Of a stretch of 50,070 nt of DNA, positions 15,732 through 26,720 are shown in pieces. This DNA comes from Streptomyces alboflavus. Its GTDB lineage: Bacteria; Actinomycetota; Actinomycetes; Streptomycetales; Streptomycetaceae. The translations under genes were made by a program, and so were the position numbers. The number at the start of each line of letters is the position of its first letter. Positions within the stretch are counted from its first letter, which is position 1. Where the stretch lies: NCBI RefSeq assembly GCF_000716675.1, contig NZ_JNXT01000062.1, positions 1-50,070 of the forward strand. Direction: 5' to 3'. Below the pieces are notes generated by a model. That model did no database searches, had not been told where the DNA came from, and saw only the letters and a program-made list of their open reading frames with translations.

Positions 15732-17572
15732 CCGAGCAGTTCCCGCACGACCTCCGCCCCGCGCAGCGAAAGCACCGACTCGGGGTGGAACTGCACTCCC
15801 GCGAACCCGGGGCCCCGCAGCGCGTGCACCTCACCGCTCGCCCGGTCCCGGCTCACCTCGATCCCGTGCGCCGCCAGTTCGAGCGCCGCCTCGTCGTCGC
15901 AGCGCGCCACGAAGCTGTTGTAGAAGCCGACCGTCTCCGCCCGCCCGAACAGGTCGACCGTCGTCTGCGCCCCCTGGTACGGCACCTCCTTGCGCACGAT
16001 CTCCAGGCCCAGCTCGGCCGCGATCAGCTCATGGCCGAGGCACACCCCGAGCACCGGGTGCCGGTGGCCACGGACCAGCTCCGCCGCGAGCGCCCGCAGG
16101 AACCGCATCTTCGGGTCGAGGGAGTCGGAGGGGTCCCCGGGCCCGGGGCCGAGGACGACAGGGCCCTCGTGGGTGAGGGCCGCGTCCGCGAGGCCCGGCT
16201 CGTCGTAGCGGCGCACCGACACCGTCAGGCCCGACGAGCGCAGCACATGCGCGAGCATCGCCGTGAACGTGTCCTCGCCGTCGACCACGAGCGCGTGCCC
16301 GGACAGCTCGTCCCCCTGCTCCTGCATCCGCAGCCAGAACGGGGCGAGTCCGGCCCGCCGCCCGTCCAGGGCCGCCCGCACCCGGGGGTCGTCGGCGAGC
16401 GCGGGCCGCGCGCTCTCGCGTCGCGGCCGCCCGGGACGGACGCCCAGCGCGGCGAGCACCCCGGCCGCCTTCGCGTGCGTCTCCGCCACCTCACCGGCCG
16501 GATCCGAGCCGCGCACCAGCGTCGCGCCGACCGGCACCCGCAGGGCCCCGCGCGCGTCGATGTCGGCGGTGCGGATGAGGATCGGCGAGTCCAGGGTCTG
16601 GGCGCCACTCGCGGCTCGGCCGATCAGCGCCAGCGCCCCCGCGTAGTAGCCGCGTCCGCCCGCCTCGTGCCGCCGGATCACCCGGCACGCGTTCTGCACC
16701 GGCGAGCCGGTGACGGTCGCCGCGAACATCGTCTCCCGCAGCACCTCCCGCGCGTCCAGCGAGGAGCGGCCCCGCAGCTCGTACTCGGTGTGCGCGAGGT
16801 GAGCCATCTCCTTCAGCCGGGGGCCGACGACCACCCCGCCGCGGTCGCCGACGGTGCACATCATCTTCAGCTCCTCGTCGACGACCATCGACAGCTCCTC
16901 GGTCTCCTTGCCGTCGGCGAGGAAGCGCAGGAGGTCGTCGGCCGTGGGGCCCTCCGGCGGATAGCGGTACGTCCCGCTGATCGGGTTCATCACGACCGTC
17001 CCGCCGGACATCCGCACATGCACCTCCGGGCTCGCCCCGACCAGCGTCCGCCCGTCCTCGCCCCCGGTGTGCACGACAAACGTCCAGTACGCCCCGCGCT
17101 CACCCACGAGCAGCCTGCGGAACAGCGCCAGCGCGTCGGCCCGCCCGAACCCGGGGATCTCGCCCCGGTACGTCCGCCGGATCACGAAGTTCGCGCCCTC
17201 ACCGCCGCCGATCTCCTCCCGAAGGACCCGGTCGACGGTCCGCGCGTACTCCTCGTCGCTCACGTCGAAGGCGCCCTCCGCCACCCGTACCTCGTGGTCG
17301 GGCAGCGCCGCGAGGGCCTCGGCGAGCGGCACCTCGTAGGTCTCCTCGGGCGTCAGGACGGCGAGCGGGGTGCCGTCGTCGGTCACCTCGAAGCCGCGTT
17401 CCCTGATCTGCCGGAAGGGGATGAGGGCGAGGCCTTCGGGCAGGTCGGCGAGGTGCTCGCAGGTGATGACGGGGCCGCGCAGGACCTCCACCGTGTCGTG
17501 GTCGCGGCCGGGGGTGCGGCGGCGCAGCAGCGCGAAGGGGCGGTCGTCGGTGAGCAGGTTCCGCAGATCCAT
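15677..17572 (-). CDS. trpEG: Fused anthranilate synthase (TrpE-TrpG)
   Basis: A 631-residue fusion. Residues 1-410 form the chorismate-binding subunit (NPISGTYR at 196-203, ELSMVVDEELKMM near 226, ATVTGSPVQNACRVI near 286). Residues 425-625 form the class I glutamine amidotransferase, with nucleophile Cys511 (GVCLGHE) and the His596/Glu598 pair (VQFHPES). It converts chorismate and glutamine to anthranilate, the first step to tryptophan. The layout matches the fused trpE(G) of S. venezuelae, which is controlled by a Trp attenuator, and a matching leader peptide and attenuator lie upstream here. PhzE-type enzymes share the fusion, but the Trp-rich leader argues for tryptophan synthesis. ATG 17572 has AAGGA upstream. 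Confidence 0.92.
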   Translation of the reverse strand: MDLRNLLTDDRPFALLRRRTPGRDHDTVEVLRGPVITCEHLADLPEGLALIPFRQIRERGFEVTDDGTPLAVLTPEETYEVPLAEALAALPDHEVRVAEGAFDVSDEEYARTVDRVLREEIGGGEGANFVIRRTYRGEIPGFGRADALALFRRLLVGERGAYWTFVVHTGGEDGRTLVGASPEVHVRMSGGTVVMNPISGTYRYPPEGPTADDLLRFLADGKETEELSMVVDEELKMMCTVGDRGGVVVGPRLKEMAHLAHTEYELRGRSSLDAREVLRETMFAATVTGSPVQNACRVIRRHEAGGRGYYAGALALIGRAASGAQTLDSPILIRTADIDARGALRVPVGATLVRGSDPAGEVAETHAKAAGVLAALGVRPGRPRRESARPALADDPRVRAALDGRRAGLAPFWLRMQEQGDELSGHALVVDGEDTFTAMLAHVLRSSGLTVSVRRYDEPGLADAALTHEGPVVLGPGPGDPSDSLDPKMRFLRALAAELVRGHRHPVLGVCLGHELIAAELGLEIVRKEVPYQGAQTTVDLFGRAETVGFYNSFVARCDDEAALELAAHGIEVSRDRASGEVHALRGPGFAGVQFHPESVLSLRGAEVVRELLGQLRGAAGTRTFSERRPA

Positions 17573-17645
17573 GGGGCTGTTCCTTCTCTGTGAGCTCTTC
17601 GAGCGGTGAGAGGAACGGCCGGTCCGGAACGCTGCCGGAAAACAC

Positions 17646-17672
17646 CGAAGGCCGCCCCTCGGGCGGCCTTCG
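17646..17672 (-). terminator. Transcription attenuator of trpEG
   Basis: On the minus strand a 12-bp stem (cgaaggccgccc / gggcggccttcg, loop gag) is followed by gtgttttcc, an intrinsic terminator 74 nt before the trpEG start. The 5' arm contains GGCCGCC, which can instead pair with GGCGGCC inside the leader peptide coding sequence (17705-17699), giving an antiterminator. Confidence 0.9.
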
Positions 17673-17692
17673 CGATGTCTGGATACGCGCAG

Positions 17693-17749
17693 TCAGTGGG
17701 CCGCCGAAGAAGCGGGCCACCACCAGTTCTGGGTCGAGTGCGCGAACAT
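17693..17749 (-). CDS. trpL: trp leader peptide with three tandem Trp codons
   Basis: An 18-residue leader peptide, MFAHSTQNWWWPASSAAH, read from ATG 17749 to TGA 17693. Trp codons 9-11 (17725-17717) act as the tryptophan sensor. If ribosomes stall there, the GGCGGCC segment 12 nt downstream stays free to pair with the 5' arm of the terminator, allowing transcription of trpEG. If they reach the stop codon, they cover that segment and the terminator forms. This is the same logic as the trp attenuators reported for S. venezuelae and S. coelicolor. It is too short for routine gene callers. GGTGCGGGC precedes the start, a weak ribosome binding site. Confidence 0.92.
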   Translation of the reverse strand: MFAHSTQNWWWPASSAAH

Positions 17750-17792
17750 GCCCGCACCCTAGCGCATCCCGGACCCGGGACGGCGGCGCGTC

Positions 17793-18404
17793 TCAGGGCC
17801 CGGCCATCAGCACGTCCAGCGCCTCGTCCAGATAGGCGCCGAACTCGTCCTCGCCGGGCAGCACCGAAGGCGCCGCGTGGCCGAGCTGAGCGTGGCCCAG
17901 GTAGACCGAGTACGCGAGCAGCCCGCGGCGGCGCGCCTCCGCCTCCGGGAAGCCGAGGGCGGCGAAGAGCTCGGCGACGTACGCGACCCGGCGCTCGGTG
18001 ACCCGCCGCAGCGCCGCGGCGACCTCGGGGTGCGAGGCGGTCGCGAGCAGCGAGACCTCCAGGGGGTCCGCGGACGCCGAGCTGATGGCCTCGGCGAAGA
18101 GGAGGCGGATGCGGGTGCGGATGTCCGGCTCGGCTTCGACCTCGCTGATGATCCCCTCGGTGTTGATCTCCGCCCAGCGCTCCAGGGCGGCCTTGATCAG
18201 GGCGTCACGGTTCGCGAAGTGCCAGTAGAAGCTGCCCTTGGTGGTGCCGAGCCGGACCGCGAGGGGCTCCACCGCGACGGCGGCGAGCCCACCGTCGCCG
18301 ATGGCGGTGAGCGCGGCGTCGGCCCAGTCCTGGGCGGAGAGGCGGGGCTTGGCCGGGGCCTTCCGCGCGTCCGGGGCCGTGGTCTTCCGCTGCCGTTGCG
18401 CCAT
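17793..18404 (-). CDS. TetR family transcriptional regulator
   Basis: A 203-residue regulator. The N-terminal helix-turn-helix is at about residues 25-70 (WADAALTAIGDGGLAAVAVE...LGTTKGSFYWHFANRDAL), preceded by a basic arm (MAQRQRKTTAPDARKAP). The C-terminal ligand domain contains LLAYSVYLGHAQLGH. ATG 18404 is chosen because it begins this arm and lies 1 bp from a perfect palindrome that is the obvious operator. The frame runs on upstream through the divergent gene and that part is spurious. It probably represses itself and the divergent SRPBCC-DUF2867-like gene. The ligand is unknown. Confidence 0.88.
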   Translation of the reverse strand: MAQRQRKTTAPDARKAPAKPRLSAQDWADAALTAIGDGGLAAVAVEPLAVRLGTTKGSFYWHFANRDALIKAALERWAEINTEGIISEVEAEPDIRTRIRLLFAEAISSASADPLEVSLLATASHPEVAAALRRVTERRVAYVAELFAALGFPEAEARRRGLLAYSVYLGHAQLGHAAPSVLPGEDEFGAYLDEALDVLMAGP

Positions 18405-18405
18405 G

Positions 18406-18425
18406 ACCGTACGGTACCGTACGGT
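18406..18425. promoter_or_regulatory. Likely TetR operator: tandem 10-bp palindromes
   Basis: The self-complementary decamer ACCGTACGGT occurs twice in direct succession, making a 20-bp perfect palindrome that touches the TetR start codon and lies 30 bp before the divergent gene. Confidence 0.75.
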
Positions 18426-18428
18426 TGA

Positions 18429-18446
18429 CCATACGCCAGCGTATGG
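18429..18446. promoter_or_regulatory. Second palindrome in the divergent promoter region
   Basis: CCATACG-ccag-CGTATGG, arms of 7 bp with a 4-bp centre, 4 bp from the first palindrome. It abuts the GGAGG of the downstream gene, so a bound protein would block its expression. It may be a second operator for the same regulator. Confidence 0.6.
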
Positions 18447-18455
18447 AGGTGCGGC

Positions 18456-20763
<2,308 letters not shown>

Positions 20764-20817
20764 TCGTCGATGAACGACCAGTGACCCTGGTGACCTGGGT
20801 GTTCCCGGTGTCACGGG

Positions 20818-20852
20818 CGTGGGGCGCGGATCCATGTGATCCGCGCCCCACG
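20818..20852 (+). terminator. Hairpin terminator after the DAHP synthase gene
   Basis: Arms cgtggggcgcggatc (20818-20832) and its complement (20838-20852) form a perfect 15-bp stem with a 5-nt loop. No T-run follows. Confidence 0.85.
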
Positions 20853-20894
20853 TGTGTATCCCGGGCTTTTGCGCAGCCGAAGGCGCGGGTAAGG

Positions 20895-20913
20895 TTAGGT
20901 TAGCCTCACCGAT
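20895..20913 (+). promoter_or_regulatory. Iron box (DmdR/IdeR type) upstream of bfd
   Basis: ttaggttagcctcaccgat matches 16 of 19 positions of the DtxR/IdeR consensus TTAGGTTAGSCTAACCTAA. It lies just after a TAAGGT -10-like box (20890-20895), where binding of an iron-loaded repressor would block transcription of the ferredoxin gene. Confidence 0.8.
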
Positions 20914-20960
20914 CAATCGGGATGGCACGGCCTATGGATCCCGCACGGGAGGTGAACCGC

Positions 20961-21251
20961 GTGTACGTCTGCAACTGCTTCGGGGTGACCGAAGAACAGG
21001 TGAAGAAGCACGCGGAGGGCGGCGCCTGCACCCCCCGGCAGATCGCGTCCGCCTGCAAGGCGGGCACGGACTGTGGTTCGTGCGTACGCCGCATCCAGGC
21101 TCTGCTCGGCCGGGGCGCGTGCCCGCGGCGGGAGCTCGTGGACCAGGGCGAGCCCGCGGTGGCGCTGGTCCCCGAGGCGGAGCTGCCGAAGATTCCCGGG
21201 ATCCCGGGGGTGCCGGTGCCCGGCCGGGAGGAGCTCCCGGAGGCGGCCTAG
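20961..21251 (+). CDS. bfd: Bacterioferritin-associated ferredoxin-like (2Fe-2S) protein
   Basis: A 96-residue protein beginning VYVCNCFGVTEEQVKKHAEGG. Cys4 and Cys6 plus the CKAGTDCGSC cluster supply the four cysteines of the BFD-type [2Fe-2S] domain in the first 60 residues. Bfd reduces bacterioferritin to release stored iron. The C-terminal third (residues 60-96) is Pro/Glu-rich and not needed for the fold. GTG 20961 is chosen because GGGAGG lies 8 nt upstream; an earlier in-frame GTG at 20952 overlaps that ribosome binding site. The iron box upstream implies expression when iron is scarce. Its stop codon overlaps the stop of the convergent bfr gene. Confidence 0.9.
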   Translation: MYVCNCFGVTEEQVKKHAEGGACTPRQIASACKAGTDCGSCVRRIQALLGRGACPRRELVDQGEPAVALVPEAELPKIPGIPGVPVPGREELPEAA

Positions 21252-21727
21252 CTCTCCGGCTGCTCGATGAGCTGTGCGATGTACAGCGGCTCGCCGAGCT
21301 TCTCGACCAGCTCGAGCTGGGTGTCGAGATAGTCGATGTGGTGTTCCTCGTCCTCGAGGATCGACTCGAAGATGTTCGCGGACGTGATGTCGCCCTTGGC
21401 GCGCATCACCTCGATGCCGCGCTTGAGGCGGTCGATCGCCTCCACCTCGATCTGGCGGTCCGCCTTGAACATCTCGGTGACGGTCTGGCCCACGCGCACA
21501 TGGAACAGCCGCTGATAGTTGGGCAGGCCGTCGAGGAAGAGGATCCGGTCGGTCAGCACCTCCGCGTGCTTCATCTCGTCGAACGACTCGGCCCGGGTGT
21601 ACTTGGCGAGCTTCGTCCAACCGAAGTTGTCCTGCATCTTGGCGTGCAGGAAGTACTGATTGATCGCGGTCAGCTCGGCGGTCAGCTGCTCGTTGAGAAA
21701 TTCGATGACCTCGGGGTCGCCCTGCAT
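21248..21727 (-). CDS. bfr: Bacterioferritin
   Basis: A 159-residue four-helix ferritin that oxidises Fe(II) and stores iron in a 24-subunit cage. The complete ferroxidase centre is visible: Glu18, Glu51, His54, Glu94, Glu127 and His130. Met52, the axial haem ligand at the subunit interface, is also present, marking it as a haem-containing bacterioferritin. ATG 21727 has GGAAGGAG about 8 nt upstream; the frame extends further up without family-like sequence. It converges with bfd, and the two stop codons share the palindrome CTAG. Confidence 0.97.
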   Translation of the reverse strand: MQGDPEVIEFLNEQLTAELTAINQYFLHAKMQDNFGWTKLAKYTRAESFDEMKHAEVLTDRILFLDGLPNYQRLFHVRVGQTVTEMFKADRQIEVEAIDRLKRGIEVMRAKGDITSANIFESILEDEEHHIDYLDTQLELVEKLGEPLYIAQLIEQPES

Positions 21728-21880
21728 CGCAGAGGCTCCTTCCAAGCGGGTGACTGGGCAGGTCCGCGCATCTTTGCACCGGTATCCGGGGCCGTCCAGT
21801 AAGTGCATGCTTAGTAGGAGTTGCCCGAATCCACGTATACCTGGTCACGTCCACCGCTCGCCGTCTGTCAGGATGGAGCC

Positions 21881-22513
21881 ATGGGTCAGCCGGTGGGTCG
21901 CACATCTCGAGACGTGGCGGAACCGGAGCTTCCGCCGGGGCAGCGACTGCAGCGCGGCTGGCCGGTCACGCACTACGGCCCGGTGCCCAAGTTCCGCCCC
22001 GAGCGCTGGGAGTTCAGGGTCTTCGGGGCCACCGCTGACGGCGAGAAGCACTGCTGGACCCATGAGGAGTTCTCGGCCCTGCCGTACAGCACGGTGGTCG
22101 GGGATCTGCACTGCGTCACGAAGTTCAGCATGCTCGGCGCCGAATGGGGCGGGGTGCTCGCCCGTGACCTGCTCGCGCTCGCGCCGCCCGCGCCCGACGC
22201 CACCCATGTCATGGTCTGGGCCGAGTACGGCTTCAGCTCCAATCTGCGCATGGCCGACTTCGCCTCCGACCGCACGATTTTCGCCACCCACAAGGGCGGC
22301 GAACTCCTCACCGCGGAGCACGGTTTCCCGCTGCGGCTCGTGGTGCCCCAGCTGTACGCCTGGAAGGGCCCGAAGTGGGTCCGCGGCGTCGAGTACATGA
22401 CGGCCGACCGGCGCGGCTTCTGGGAGGAGCGGGGCTACCACAACATCGGCGACCCCTGGCGGGAGCAGCGGTACTCCTACCAGGAGGAGCCGGGGGACGG
22501 CCCGGAGCTGTAG
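21881..22513 (+). CDS. Sulfite oxidase-like molybdopterin-dependent protein
   Basis: A 210-residue protein with the sulfite-oxidase/YedY molybdopterin-binding fold. The conserved Cys78 in DLHCVTKFSMLGAEWGGV is the expected molybdenum ligand. The C-terminal VPQLYAWKGPKWVRGVEYMTADRRGFWEERGYH is typical of this cofactor domain. Unlike MsrP/YedY it has no Tat signal, so it should be cytoplasmic, and it lacks the dimerisation domain of true sulfite oxidases. ATG 21881 has GGAG upstream. It is divergent from bfr and convergent with the endonuclease IV gene. The substrate is unknown. Confidence 0.85.
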   Translation: MGQPVGRTSRDVAEPELPPGQRLQRGWPVTHYGPVPKFRPERWEFRVFGATADGEKHCWTHEEFSALPYSTVVGDLHCVTKFSMLGAEWGGVLARDLLALAPPAPDATHVMVWAEYGFSSNLRMADFASDRTIFATHKGGELLTAEHGFPLRLVVPQLYAWKGPKWVRGVEYMTADRRGFWEERGYHNIGDPWREQRYSYQEEPGDGPEL

Positions 22514-22564
22514 CCGCTCCGGGCCGGTGTCCGGCGGGGGCAGTGGTGGTGCCGGAGGGAAGGG

Positions 22565-23473
22565 TCAGGCGTCCCGCAGCTCCTTCAGGCGGGCCACGTC
22601 GGCCGCGTGTCCCTCCTTGCCGCCCGGCGTCTCGATGATCAGGGGTACGCCCTCGGTCGCCGGGTGCGTCATCAGCTCGCGGAACGGGTCGGCGCCGATG
22701 TGGCCGGATCCGATGTTCTCGTGGCGGTCCTTGTGCGCGGCGACGACGTCCTTGGAGTCGTTGGCGTGCACCAGCTTCAGCCGGCCGGGGCCGACCGTGT
22801 CCACGAGCAGGTCGAGGGTCTGCTTCATGCCGCCGGGCCCGGCCAGATCGTGCCCGGCCGCGAAGATGTGGCAGGTGTCCAGGCAGACGCCGAGCTTCGG
22901 GTGGGCGTCCAGGGCCTCGAAGTACGGCCCGAAGTCCCAGGTGCGCGAGCACAGCGAGGCGCCCTGCCCGGCGGTCGACTCCAGAAGCAGGTACGGGTCG
23001 TCGTCGTGGGTCAGCTCGTCGAGCAGCGGAAGCACCCGCTCCCGTACCTGGCGCAGCGCCACCTTCCGCTCCCGGCCGCCCGTCGCCGAGCCGGTGTGCA
23101 CGACGACCCCGAGCGCACCGATCTCGCGGCCGCGGCGCAGGGAGTGCCGCATCGATTCCACGGACTTCTCCACCGTCGCCTCGGTGTGCGAGCCGAAGTT
23201 GATCAGATAGGGGGCGTGTACGTAGGCGGGGATGCCCTCGGCCGCGCAGACGGCCCGGAACTCCTCGTCCTGCTTGGGGTTCCCGGGCGGGGTCGCCCAG
23301 CCGCGCGGGTTGGCCACGAAGACCTGCACGGTCTCGGCGGCGAGGTCGCGCGCGTAGGCGAGGCCCACGGAGGCGAGGCCGCCCGCGACGGGGACGTGGC
23401 TGCCGACGGGGTTGCGGCGGGCCTGGGCGGCCGCGGGGGCGCTGGGGGAGTCGGGGGACTTCACGGTGCTCAC
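22565..23473 (-). CDS. nfo: Deoxyribonuclease IV (AP endonuclease, EndoIV family)
   Basis: A 302-residue TIM-barrel endonuclease that cleaves DNA 5' to abasic sites in base excision repair. The zinc-ligand motifs of EndoIV appear in order: SHVPVAGG near residue 24, HAPYLINFGS near 86, VVHTGS near 124, LLLESTAGQG near 161, CLDTCHIFAAGHD near 195, LVHANDSKD near 233 and IIETPGGKEG near 275. GTG 23473 is the start of the frame; the first 22 residues are Ser/Ala/Pro-rich and may be partly untranslated, with VGSHVPVAGG the conserved beginning. It lies downstream of the PASTA kinase gene on the same strand. Confidence 0.9.
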   Translation of the reverse strand: MSTVKSPDSPSAPAAAQARRNPVGSHVPVAGGLASVGLAYARDLAAETVQVFVANPRGWATPPGNPKQDEEFRAVCAAEGIPAYVHAPYLINFGSHTEATVEKSVESMRHSLRRGREIGALGVVVHTGSATGGRERKVALRQVRERVLPLLDELTHDDDPYLLLESTAGQGASLCSRTWDFGPYFEALDAHPKLGVCLDTCHIFAAGHDLAGPGGMKQTLDLLVDTVGPGRLKLVHANDSKDVVAAHKDRHENIGSGHIGADPFRELMTHPATEGVPLIIETPGGKEGHAADVARLKELRDA

Positions 23474-23530
23474 CCGGTCCAGGGTGGCACGGGGTGGGGG
23501 CGGAACCCGCCCCGGCCCTCTGTCCCCGCC

Positions 23531-25582
23531 TCAGCCGATCTTGATGGTGATCGTCGACCCCTTGGGGGCCTTGTCGCCACCGTCCACCGACTGGTCCTTC
23601 ACCTTGTCCGCGAAGATGTCGAGCAGCCCGCGGTCCTCGTCGACCTCGAAGCCGGCCTCCTTCAGCTCGTCCTTGGCGTCGTCGACGCTCATGCCCTCGA
23701 CGTCCGGGACCTCGACCAGCGGCGGGCCCTTGGAGATGGTCAGCTCGACCGTGTCGCCCTCGGCGATCGTCTTCTCCCCGCTCGGGGACTGCTTGACGAC
23801 CGTGCCCTTGTCCTCGTCGGAGGTGACCCGCTCCGGGGCGATCCGCACCTTCAGGCCCGCGTCCTCCAGCTCCGCGCGGGCGTCGCCCTCCGCGTCGCCG
23901 GTGACGTCCGGCACCTCGACCGGGCGGCCCTTGCTGACGACGAGCGCGACGGCCGAGCCCGCCTTGCGGACCTTCCCCGCACCCGGGTCCGTGCTGATCA
24001 CGGCGCCCTTGTCGACGTCCTCGCTGAAGGCCTTGGTGACCATGCCGGCCCCGAGGCCCGCGCCGTCGAGCTTGTCCTTCGCCTCGCCCAGGGGCGTGCC
24101 CTCGAGGTCGGGCACCTTGACGGTCTCCGGGCCGAGGGAGACGGTCAGCGTCACCTTGCCGTTGTGCCGGATGCGGTCCCCGACGCCGGGGTCGGTCGCC
24201 ATGACCGTGCCGCGCTTGTCGGTGTCGCTGTAGGCGCGCTTGACCTTGCGTACGTCGAGACCGGCGCCGTCCAGACGCTTGCGGGCCTCGGCCTCCGTCT
24301 TCGCCAGGAGTGCCGGGACCTCGGTGAACTGCCCCGAGTTGATGTACCAGACGCCCGCGCCGAGCCCGAGGGCCAGCAGGACGGCGGCGATCACGGCGGT
24401 GATCCCGCGGCGCGTGTGGAGGCGCTGCCGCAGCCGTGCCACGGGCGAGGAGGGGGCCGCCGAAGGGGGTGGCCCGGGCGGCGGGGTGCGCAGCACGCTG
24501 GTGTGGCTGAGGCCGTCCTGCCGGGGGCTGGGTTCCTGCCGCAGGGAGCCGCGGAGGTTCCGGGTGGCGGAGGGGTGCTCGGGCTCTTCCGTGGTGGGCA
24601 GGGGCAGTTGTACGGAGCGGGCCGCGCGCGGAAGGACGCTCGTACGGTCCTCGGAGCCACCGTGCCCGTTCTGCCCGTTCTGTCCGCTCTGGCTCTCGGT
24701 GTCGCGGGCCTGCGGGGGTATCGCGTCCAACTGCGCCTCGGTGAGCGCGGACCGCGCCTCGCGCAGCTGCCCGAGGAGGGTCACCGCGTCGTGGGGGCGC
24801 AGGTCGGGGTTGCGGGCGGTCGCCGACGCGACCAGTTCGTCGAGCTCGTAGGCGAGGCCCGGTACGGCGGCGGAGGGCGGGGGTACGTCCTCGTTGAGGT
24901 GCCGGTAGAGGATCTGGGCGGGGGAGTCGCCCTGGTGCGGCTTGGCGCCGGTGAGCATCTCGTAGAGGACGACGCCGGAGGCGTACACGTCGACCCGGGT
25001 GTCGGCCGTGCCCTGCTCGATCTGCTCCGGGGCGAGGTAGGAGACCGTGCCGAGGACCGTGCCCGTGGTGTTCGTGACGGAGTCCACGGCCCGTACGAGC
25101 CCGAAGTCGGCGACCTTCACCCGGCCGTCGTCCCCTATCAGGACGTTCTCCGGCTTCATGTCGCGGTGCACGAACCCGGCGCGGTGCGCGGCGCCGAGGG
25201 CGGCGAGCACGGGCTCCAGGATGTCCAGGGCGGCGCGGGGGCGCAGGGCGCCACGCTCGCGCAGTACGTCGCGGAGCGTGCACCCGGCGATGTACTCCAT
25301 CGCCAGATACACGTACGCCCCGTCGGTGCCCTGGTCGAAGACCCCGACCACGTTCGGGTGCGCCAGGCGGGCCACCGACTTGGCCTCGCGGATGAAGCGG
25401 TCGACGAACGAGGCGTCGGCCGCCAGCGTCGGGTGCATCACCTTCAGGGCGAGCAGGCGGTCGAGGCGGGTGTCCACGGCCCGGTAGACCGTGGCCATCC
25501 CGCCGACCGCGATCCGTCCGTCGACGCGATAACGGCCGTCGAGCACCTGCCCGACGAGGGGGTCCTTGAGGGTCGTGTCCAC
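23531..25582 (-). CDS. PASTA-domain Ser/Thr protein kinase (PknB-like)
   Basis: A 683-residue membrane kinase. The kinase domain is at residues 18-285, with Gly loop IAVGGMATVY, catalytic Lys47, HRDMKPEN (139-146), DFG (159-161) and GTVSYLAPEQ (178-187) all intact. A Pro/Ser-rich juxtamembrane linker runs from 290 to 390, then one transmembrane helix (about 393-414) and four extracellular PASTA repeats (about 420-683) that sense peptidoglycan fragments or lipid II. This is the architecture of mycobacterial PknB. GTG 25582 starts 6 nt after TAGACT without a Shine-Dalgarno sequence. It is adjacent to thiG and endonuclease IV genes; there is no matching phosphatase nearby. Streptomyces has other PASTA kinases, so no symbol is given. 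Confidence 0.95.
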   Translation of the reverse strand: MDTTLKDPLVGQVLDGRYRVDGRIAVGGMATVYRAVDTRLDRLLALKVMHPTLAADASFVDRFIREAKSVARLAHPNVVGVFDQGTDGAYVYLAMEYIAGCTLRDVLRERGALRPRAALDILEPVLAALGAAHRAGFVHRDMKPENVLIGDDGRVKVADFGLVRAVDSVTNTTGTVLGTVSYLAPEQIEQGTADTRVDVYASGVVLYEMLTGAKPHQGDSPAQILYRHLNEDVPPPSAAVPGLAYELDELVASATARNPDLRPHDAVTLLGQLREARSALTEAQLDAIPPQARDTESQSGQNGQNGHGGSEDRTSVLPRAARSVQLPLPTTEEPEHPSATRNLRGSLRQEPSPRQDGLSHTSVLRTPPPGPPPSAAPSSPVARLRQRLHTRRGITAVIAAVLLALGLGAGVWYINSGQFTEVPALLAKTEAEARKRLDGAGLDVRKVKRAYSDTDKRGTVMATDPGVGDRIRHNGKVTLTVSLGPETVKVPDLEGTPLGEAKDKLDGAGLGAGMVTKAFSEDVDKGAVISTDPGAGKVRKAGSAVALVVSKGRPVEVPDVTGDAEGDARAELEDAGLKVRIAPERVTSDEDKGTVVKQSPSGEKTIAEGDTVELTISKGPPLVEVPDVEGMSVDDAKDELKEAGFEVDEDRGLLDIFADKVKDQSVDGGDKAPKGSTITIKIG

Positions 25583-25588
25583 GGGGGG

Positions 25589-25594
25589 AGTCTA
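25589..25594 (-). promoter_or_regulatory. TANNNT -10 box at the PASTA kinase start
   Basis: On the minus strand TAGACT is followed by six C residues and then GTG 25582. A run of C cannot act as a Shine-Dalgarno sequence. Leaderless candidate. Confidence 0.5.
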
Positions 25595-25697
25595 CGAGGC
25601 GCCACCCCGGGCCCCGCCCCCGCGGGCGCCGGACCAGCGAGACTGCAGCGCACCTGTGACCGAGGCCGAACCGGCCCGTGCCCGGGGGCCGGGGGGG

Positions 25698-26498
<801 letters not shown>

Positions 26499-26720
26499 TC
26501 AGCCTCCCTGGACGGCGGTGAGGACTTCCACGCGGTCGCCGTCGCTGAGCGCGGTGGTGGCCCACTCCGCGCGCGGGACGACGGTCTCGTTGAGCGCGGC
26601 GGCGACACCGGAGTGCGCGGTGGACAGTTGGGCGACGACGGTGTCGAGCGTGGTCCCGGCGGCCACGTCTCGTACTTCTCCGTTGACGGAGACGGCGAAT
26701 GCGGCGAACGGCGTGGTCAT
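26499..26720 (-). CDS. thiS: Sulfur carrier protein ThiS
   Basis: A 73-residue ubiquitin-like protein that ends in Gly-Gly (LTAVQGG), where the thiocarboxylate is formed and passed to ThiG. The beta-grasp core is seen in FAVSVNGEVRDVAAGTTLDTVV and VVPRAEWATTALSDGDRVEVL. ATG 26720 overlaps the thiO stop in ATGA, indicating translational coupling. The length is slightly above the usual 65-70 residues because of the N-terminal MTTPFA. Confidence 0.95.
   Translation of the reverse strand: MTTPFAAFAVSVNGEVRDVAAGTTLDTVVAQLSTAHSGVAAALNETVVPRAEWATTALSDGDRVEVLTAVQGG

Noticed and set aside
14807..17593. A 928-codon plus-strand frame across the dehydrogenase and trpEG genes
   Set aside because: It covers two unrelated genes, one in another frame and one antisense, and has no recognisable domain.
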